DNA of 64,000 nt from Steinernema hermaphroditum (taxonomy: Eukaryota > Nematoda > Chromadorea > Rhabditida > Steinernematidae), in assembly GCA_030435675.1 (NCBI GenBank), contig CM059625.1:1736001-1800000 (forward strand). Direction: 5' to 3'. A program made the position numbers and the translations under genes. A model generated the notes under the pieces. It saw nothing but the letters and a program-made list of their open reading frames with translations, ran no database searches and had not been told where the DNA came from. Shown here piece by piece: positions 58,162 to 64,000 of the stretch (position 1 is its first letter; every line of letters begins with the position of its first letter).

Positions 58162-60784
58162 TCTGTAACAAAACACATAAGATGAACGACGGCTACAGTA
58201 ATCACGTCAACGCACTGCTAAACACATAAGCAGGACAACCTAATGACTTGACAGGAAGGATTAACACATTTTGCGGTAGCCACGCCCCTGACTCGCCTAC
58301 TCGAGAATCAGCGCGCAAGCGCCAAAGAGCCCTCTTCGCCTGAAGTCACGCCCCGTGCGGTCAGCATCTTCGCAACTCCGTTTTCGTCTTGGCAACACTA
58401 AACAGCACGACCGATACAGGTGAAGCAACCGTGGTGAGGTTTGCACGAACAAAAGGTTGTCTGTGAGTAGGTACATAACGAGGCATAGCGCTGACATGAA
58501 ATCCGATCGGTACGTGGCCCATTCATTAGCGCCTCAAGTTGGTCATCCAGGTAGAGAGACTAACAAGATAGGGGCGCGAACGGTCAGCTTCTTTATTGGG
58601 TATTTGTTTGCATTGATTTATACAAATAAATGACAGTTAAGGCATTACCGTAACTAGCCATTTTCTAGTGATTGCCATATATTTCAAATATTCGATAGGT
58701 TGTTGTGGACATACTGTATTTCAAGATCTTCCTCTTTACCGAATAGCTGTTTTTGTCATGTACGGCATTTGCTGGAACTGAAGGAGCAGGATATATGGAT
58801 GCAGAAGAAGCAGCTTTGGAAAGCCGTACACGTAATGGTGTCACTAGGAACATCCCTTCTCCTCAAAACCAAACTGCTATATGTAACTTTCTGTCGAATG
58901 TGGCGAAGTAAGATACTGTAGTGTGGACGTCAACTTCTCCGGAAATATGGACTTAACTAAAACGGCCGAGAGAGAAAGCAGTTCGCAATTTCGCGCGAAG
59001 GGCCACTTTTGCGAGAATCCGTCGCGTGCTCCGCCCGCGACTTAATAGTGTCTCTGAAGTCATGTGCATGTGCATACAAAGTCGCGCCTGCGATTGATGC
59101 TGTAAGTCAGAAGACGAATCTAATTTGCACTTGAAAGCTGTGAACAATTATTCTGGTCGGCTGAGCAGCACCGTATGCTCCCGTTGGTGCACTTGATCTC
59201 CATAAACACTTGAGTTAAATAATATGGCTGCGCTTAAGATGATGCGCTTTTCGAGTTAGCGCTCAACGCATCATTTCGAGTGTTTCGTTCTGAATATGGC
59301 AACTGCGAAGAAGTTTCGAAGAAAAAGGGAGAATCGTAAAAGTCAATGGAGGGATGAATGCGAACTATACCACCTAGGAAATGGAAGTAAAGTGAACTAA
59401 CTTAAGATCGTTTCCAAATTGCAGACACCTAATCCATTATAATATTCCTGTACAGTTTAAAACGGCTCTCATCCAAACAAGTACAGTCTGTACAGCTGTC
59501 TAAATACCAGTCACCTGTCTCACGACAGTGCAGCTTTCGGCACTGTGAACCTTATCATGTACAGCTCATTAAATGCGCAATGATTCCATAAGGATCGAAA
59601 ATTTGATAGCACCATTTTCCACAGTTTCAGACTGATCACTGCACAAAACTGCAGTGTAATTTCAGACTACATTAAAAGTAATGTGAGTCGAGAATGACAA
59701 CAAGTGTGACAAACAGACTCGCTGCACATGGATGCAATCATTTTGCCATATGAAAAATTTATATCTTGTGTGAGCAGCCCGATTGTTAATGAAAGATGAT
59801 GTGCTCAGTAAGAATTTGTCATACTTGTTAGTGTCTGTGCTCATAAGTTAACACAGAGTTACTATGTCTTGTTCACTTAGCCTGTACCAATAAGGCACAT
59901 TTACTGGCACAAAAACATAGATAACAATTTCACCGCTTTACTTTATCAAGGCTGTTAGATTGTAAAGATCATTTAGTATAAGCTAACAAGAAGGATTTAA
60001 AAACAGCCGAGTGGACCTGCCGTCAATATAGCCGACGGATTATGGTTGACCCTCCATGGCGTGCCAGGCCACAGTGGAAGTTGCGCCGATCCCGCAAGCA
60101 CGGAAAATAGTGTTATCCCCTCTTAATTCCCACGTTGTTTCGGAAATGCGAGGTGTGCGGTTGGCACAGATAAGCAGCGGTAGGCTTTTCAATAACATCT
60201 ATAAGAGCACTCTTCAAAACATGGATAAGTAACACTCCAGCCGACAATCACCGAGACTTGAACACGTTTGGAGCCGACTACAACACAGAAGCAAACAAAA
60301 CTGTTGTTCATAGCGCCTCGCATAGCAATACCGATGTGAACTTCTAAGGTACGCTCGTGTTATATAAAAAAAGAATGCTTAGTGTAGCCATCATCGCACA
60401 CTTCAAAGTGAACCATCCTCTTCATCGACACATGGGAACAGAAGCTAATGGAACCTCTTGACATGGGCCGTTCTGCAACGTATCACCTAACCGATTTGTT
60501 TACTCATCACACTTGAGCGCCTCAAAGTGCGTCAATGTATCATGACATTAAGGACCTCTTTGCGCGCGGTGAGCTTCTTTACCGACGACCACAGTGAGTG
60601 AGGATGTTACATGCGCGCATCTTGTTTGTGCGAGGGTCACCACCTTGTCGCAGTACCTCCCTGCAATTCTGTCTACAATACCTTAGTTGTTACCATATTC
60701 AAGCATTCTTGGGCACGGTAGAAACCAGAGAATTGTCATTCATCGTCAATCAGTATTAGTTATTGTGTTATACATGCGAGGGTC

Positions 60785-60962
60785 TCGCTCGTGTCGCGGT
60801 GGCGAGCGGTCGGTCCTTCCGGTCGCTCTCTGAGTGTCCGATTGGTCTGATGGCAAACTCTGTGGCATTTGTGAGTGTTCCGGCTTTCAGAGGGAATTGG
60901 AACACCCGGAAGCCGTAATCCCACCATCGCTGACAACAAGATGTCCGACGCCAGGAATCCGG
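60785..60962 (-). repeat. Dispersed repeat family, copy 3
   Basis: The minus strand reads GTGGGATTACGGCTTCCGGG then TGTTCCAATTCCC, matching GGTGGAACTACGGCTTCCTG then TGTTCCAGGCC of copy 2, and ends in a GAGAGCGACCGG stretch. It is the most diverged copy. Confidence 0.5.
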
Positions 60963-61002
60963 CTGCGTGAGATGTCATCCTGCAACCCACCGACGCTCTG
61001 AG

Positions 61003-61248
61003 GATACCGAAGATGCAACTGGACGGACTCATCTCTCCGAAGCAGATGCGTGCTCAGAAGCCTCCTCTATGCCGCAAACACCCCGCGAAGAAGAAGTTCC
61101 ACCGCCACTTCCGAAGTTTTTGCCGATTCCAAGATGCGCCGTGAAACGCGCCGTCTACGACCGATTCGACATCAAGGCCACGCCAGGGATGAAGCCGGCT
61201 ACAACGAGACATCCTCTGCTTGTCTATTATTCGGTGTCGTGCAAGGCG
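61003..61248 (+). CDS. Weak exon candidate, unrecognised
   Basis: Open frame of 82 codons between an acceptor (CGCTCTGAG) and a donor (GTACGCTC), both in phase 0. Reads DTEDATGRTHLSEADACSEA, then a proline-rich part (EEEVPPPLPKFLPIPRC) and KRAVYDRFDIKATPGMKP. No family recognised and no neighbouring exon found. It starts 41 bases after repeat copy 3. Confidence 0.22.
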
Positions 61249-64000
61249 GTACGCTCTCCATAGATCACGAAATAGGTAAATGGCGAGCGTGCATTCGTAC
61301 TAATCAGTTTCACTGAAGTTTCTCACTTATGTCAGTGGTCACTTGACTGGTATCGCTTAATAATGGTTGTCGTGCAACATTGTCAATTAATGTTGCAAAG
61401 TGGTCCTAGAAAGGCGGCAAATGGCTGCCAGTTTGCTGTCCTGTCATCAGCGCGTCGCTTCAGGGTGACTTCTCATGCAGTTGAATTCCTGACGTCCTTA
61501 TATAGAATTCAATATTTTGAGTATTTTATTTGTTGACCACTTTAGTAATCAGTTCTCTCTTGTTTCACAGCTATCAAGATAAGGTAATCTCGAACAGGCG
61601 GAAAGTATCTGTAAACACGTCCTTGCAGAGATGACATGATTTTGAGACTGCCTGACAGCTGTCGTCTTCTCAACATCAATTTTCAGGGGAAGCCTTGTGA
61701 CGTTGGCTGCGTTATTATTGTATAAATAGCTACTTTGTCTTCCTCGTCGACCCTCAAAACGAAACATTTGTTAACATTGCTGTATGATCGCTCTTTTTGA
61801 TGTTGGTTCATTGAATGTTTCGACGATTGTCTTCTTGGATCTTTTTATTTGATACACCTGGAATATATTGAGGTTGTAATTTAAAATTTAGGCGGGCTCC
61901 GCTGTTGTGTGATCTATAAAGGTACCTCTTTTAGCGACTCGTAACAGCTTTGATGTTGCTGTTCGAAATGTTGTCTGTTGCCTGGAAGCGAGCCGTGTGC
62001 CCTTGGGAAATAAGGAAATATCTAAGTAACAACGTTCTGCATAAATGTGTTCTTGTAGTCATCAAATTGGTCAGCTACATCACATATCTGTTCATACATA
62101 GTTGTAAGAAAATCATGCACGCTTTCTACTTTCCACTACTAAGTTCAACCCTGCTTTCTTAGAATTCGACTGTAAATCACGACAGGAACTGTTCCGGGAC
62201 GTCAAATACCCTTCGTCAAATTCATTGCCATAGAGAAAGAGGGGTGGAGGACGAATGTATGTAACTCTTAGCTGTCCCTGTATGCGTCAAGGAGTAAGTT
62301 TTAGAACTTAATGTTCGACAGTTTCCAGCAAGCACCTTGTATTCCGATAAAGAGTTGTGATCTAATCTAACCGCGTCATCTAATTCGCCAAAAAGGCTGC
62401 TTTGGTTTCACGTATGTTTGGCGCACATAGTCGTGTCTGGTCGGGCAAATCCATTTCTACTAAACCAGCCGGGCTAGCGGGAAGCTCACTTGTACTTCGC
62501 GGGGTTTATGAGTGCATTTCTACACGACGGCGCGCGACGGAGTGCGCTTCGGCGATCAATGCAGCGGCGGACGCAGCGCCGTCATCGTCGGCGTTTGCCG
62601 TAGAGAGACAAGCTTGCGCGCGCGAGTAAATTTTATTCCGTCAGGGCGGGTCTGTTCGCCCTTGGCACGCCAATTCGCCGTTTGTTCCGCGTTGGTGCCG
62701 TGACGTCGATGGGCGTCCGTGGGCTTTGGACTGGTCGTTTCTGTTTGTTTCCACGTGTTTAAGGATCTAGACTCTATTCAGTTTGGTTCTCAGTTCTCAG
62801 ATGTCTCTTCTTTCGATTTCAATCTTGTCCTTTCACGCAAATTTCAATCTTATTCTTGGCAAACGTAGGAGCTTTACCTTGTAAAGCATATGGAACGTAT
62901 ATTGATGTGTATGGAACGTACATATGTTTTCTCTGCCGTGTACCTTCACAATCAAATACTTTTCGGTCTCCCATTTGAAAATACTGTCACCTAGGAACAT
63001 CTAGGAACTTTTCTCAAAATCCCGATGAAAATTAAGCTGTTCTATGAATTATCGTATGAAAAAACAACTGTTTCCGATTGCCACCCAGCATTTCCTTCCT
63101 CTAAAGTGATGTGCCGACGTGCAGAGTCGATTATTTATAGACCAGTCTCCTCTAATCATCAGGATTGTACTTACTTATATGGTCGCCATAGGGAGGCTCT
63201 GTGCAGCAACGCTATCGTTTCGCCCGTGCGCACACTAAAATGGAAATTTTCATTCTTTTCCACGGTACTAAACGAGTAGTGCCCGTCTGGTCTGTTTTGG
63301 ACTTCACCTTATACTCCATCATTTCTCATGTACCACAGCGCCAATAAGATTTAACACTGAACACAAGAGCGACTTGTCTGTAGTTTGTGCATTTGATCAG
63401 TTGTTTGTCTATTTCAATCAGCTGCTCCGACGCTCGGTTACTTTGTTTTGCCCCACAGGGCTTGTCAAATACTGAACGACCGCGCCTTTCTTCGTCGTTT
63501 CTTTTTCGAGTAGTGAATTTTCGTCACCATTTTTACACCAAACGATAAGTAAAAACCTCGGGCATTGCTTCAAACGAATGTTGGCAAGATTCCTCACCAC
63601 ATCGTACAATTTTTTTGTTATTTTATACTGGACAACATACCCATAAAAGGTTTGCGCATTCACACCACGATGGCTCGTTGGTTGTTACATAACCAGGATG
63701 CCTGTCGACATTCATTACGTTCCATCGTGTTTACAATGATCTTAAGAGCCGGTGCTACCCATTGTTCTAGGAGGAGTACCATGCAATGCGTTTTGCTGTG
63801 AGTCCTGTATATTAAAGAGAAGTGGGCCCATTACATATGATTGCTGGTATGTCCATAGAGCGCACGAAACACTATAGTTGCGCAGACATCTGACTCATCA
63901 TGTTTTCGTGCCATCTTGGGTGCATGCGAACCCATGTTTACCCAATTTCGCATTTGTCTTTTTTATTTCGCACCGGACGAACATTTCGAAATTTAGTGTC

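Larger units (their letters stand above)
58162..64000. other. Stretch without a confident gene
   Basis: Besides a repeat copy and one weak exon candidate, I see nothing convincing. GC-rich patches at 62400-62720 could be regulatory. Frames near 63400-63800 have a vague transposase-like feel but no catalytic motif. Confidence 0.4.

Noticed and set aside
1..64000. CRISPR arrays, bacterial operons, riboswitches
   Set aside because: The window is eukaryotic; no spaced direct repeats of that kind were seen.

Overview
The window reads as nuclear DNA of a nematode. The evidence is gene content: a cytoplasmic intermediate filament gene that matches the nematode IFA class, two SKP1-related (skr-type) genes, a DM-domain gene, a MADF/BESS gene, a DHCR24 homologue and an intronless orphan gene of a nematode-type F-box-like family. 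Introns obey GT..AG with short TTTCAG-like acceptors. Seven genes have a strong acceptor 1 to 20 bases before the start codon, as expected if messages receive a trans-spliced leader. The species cannot be named from this; a rhabditid or Steinernema-like worm is only a guess.

Most real genes are split into short exons, so I rebuilt them from splice sites, reading phase and family resemblance. From left to right: a two-PAN-domain secreted protein (5460-8686, minus); a candidate 51-residue secreted peptide (9811-9966, minus); a gene-poor stretch of about 12 kb; a PDCD10/CCM3 homologue in six exons (22734-24682, minus); an orphan intronless gene (25621-26532, plus); Delta24-sterol reductase in eight exons (28231-31088, plus), convergent with a MADF-BESS gene (31318-34528, minus); an inverted pair of SKP1-like genes (35766-36275 plus, 37588-38097 minus) with a hAT-type MITE between them; an intermediate filament gene with two alternative first exons (39581-43479, minus); a near-perfect tandem duplication of 1328 bp (46836-49519); two identical divergent tRNA-Phe genes (53000-53296); a candidate three-exon gene (53899-54556, plus); and a six-exon DM-domain transcription factor gene (54976-58161, minus). 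The last 6 kb hold no confident gene.

The genes do not form one pathway. They are unrelated functions: sterol side-chain metabolism (DHCR24), signalling scaffold (CCM3), chromatin or transcription (MADF-BESS, DMRT), ubiquitin ligase adaptors (SKP1-like) and epidermal or cytoskeletal strength (IF). The most unusual material is repetitive: a dispersed family with three diverged copies, a 28-bp motif found three times around the SKP1-like pair, the MITE with a perfect 8-bp target duplication and a GC-rich inverted repeat inside it, and the recent tandem duplication. I did not find a clearly new multi-gene system.
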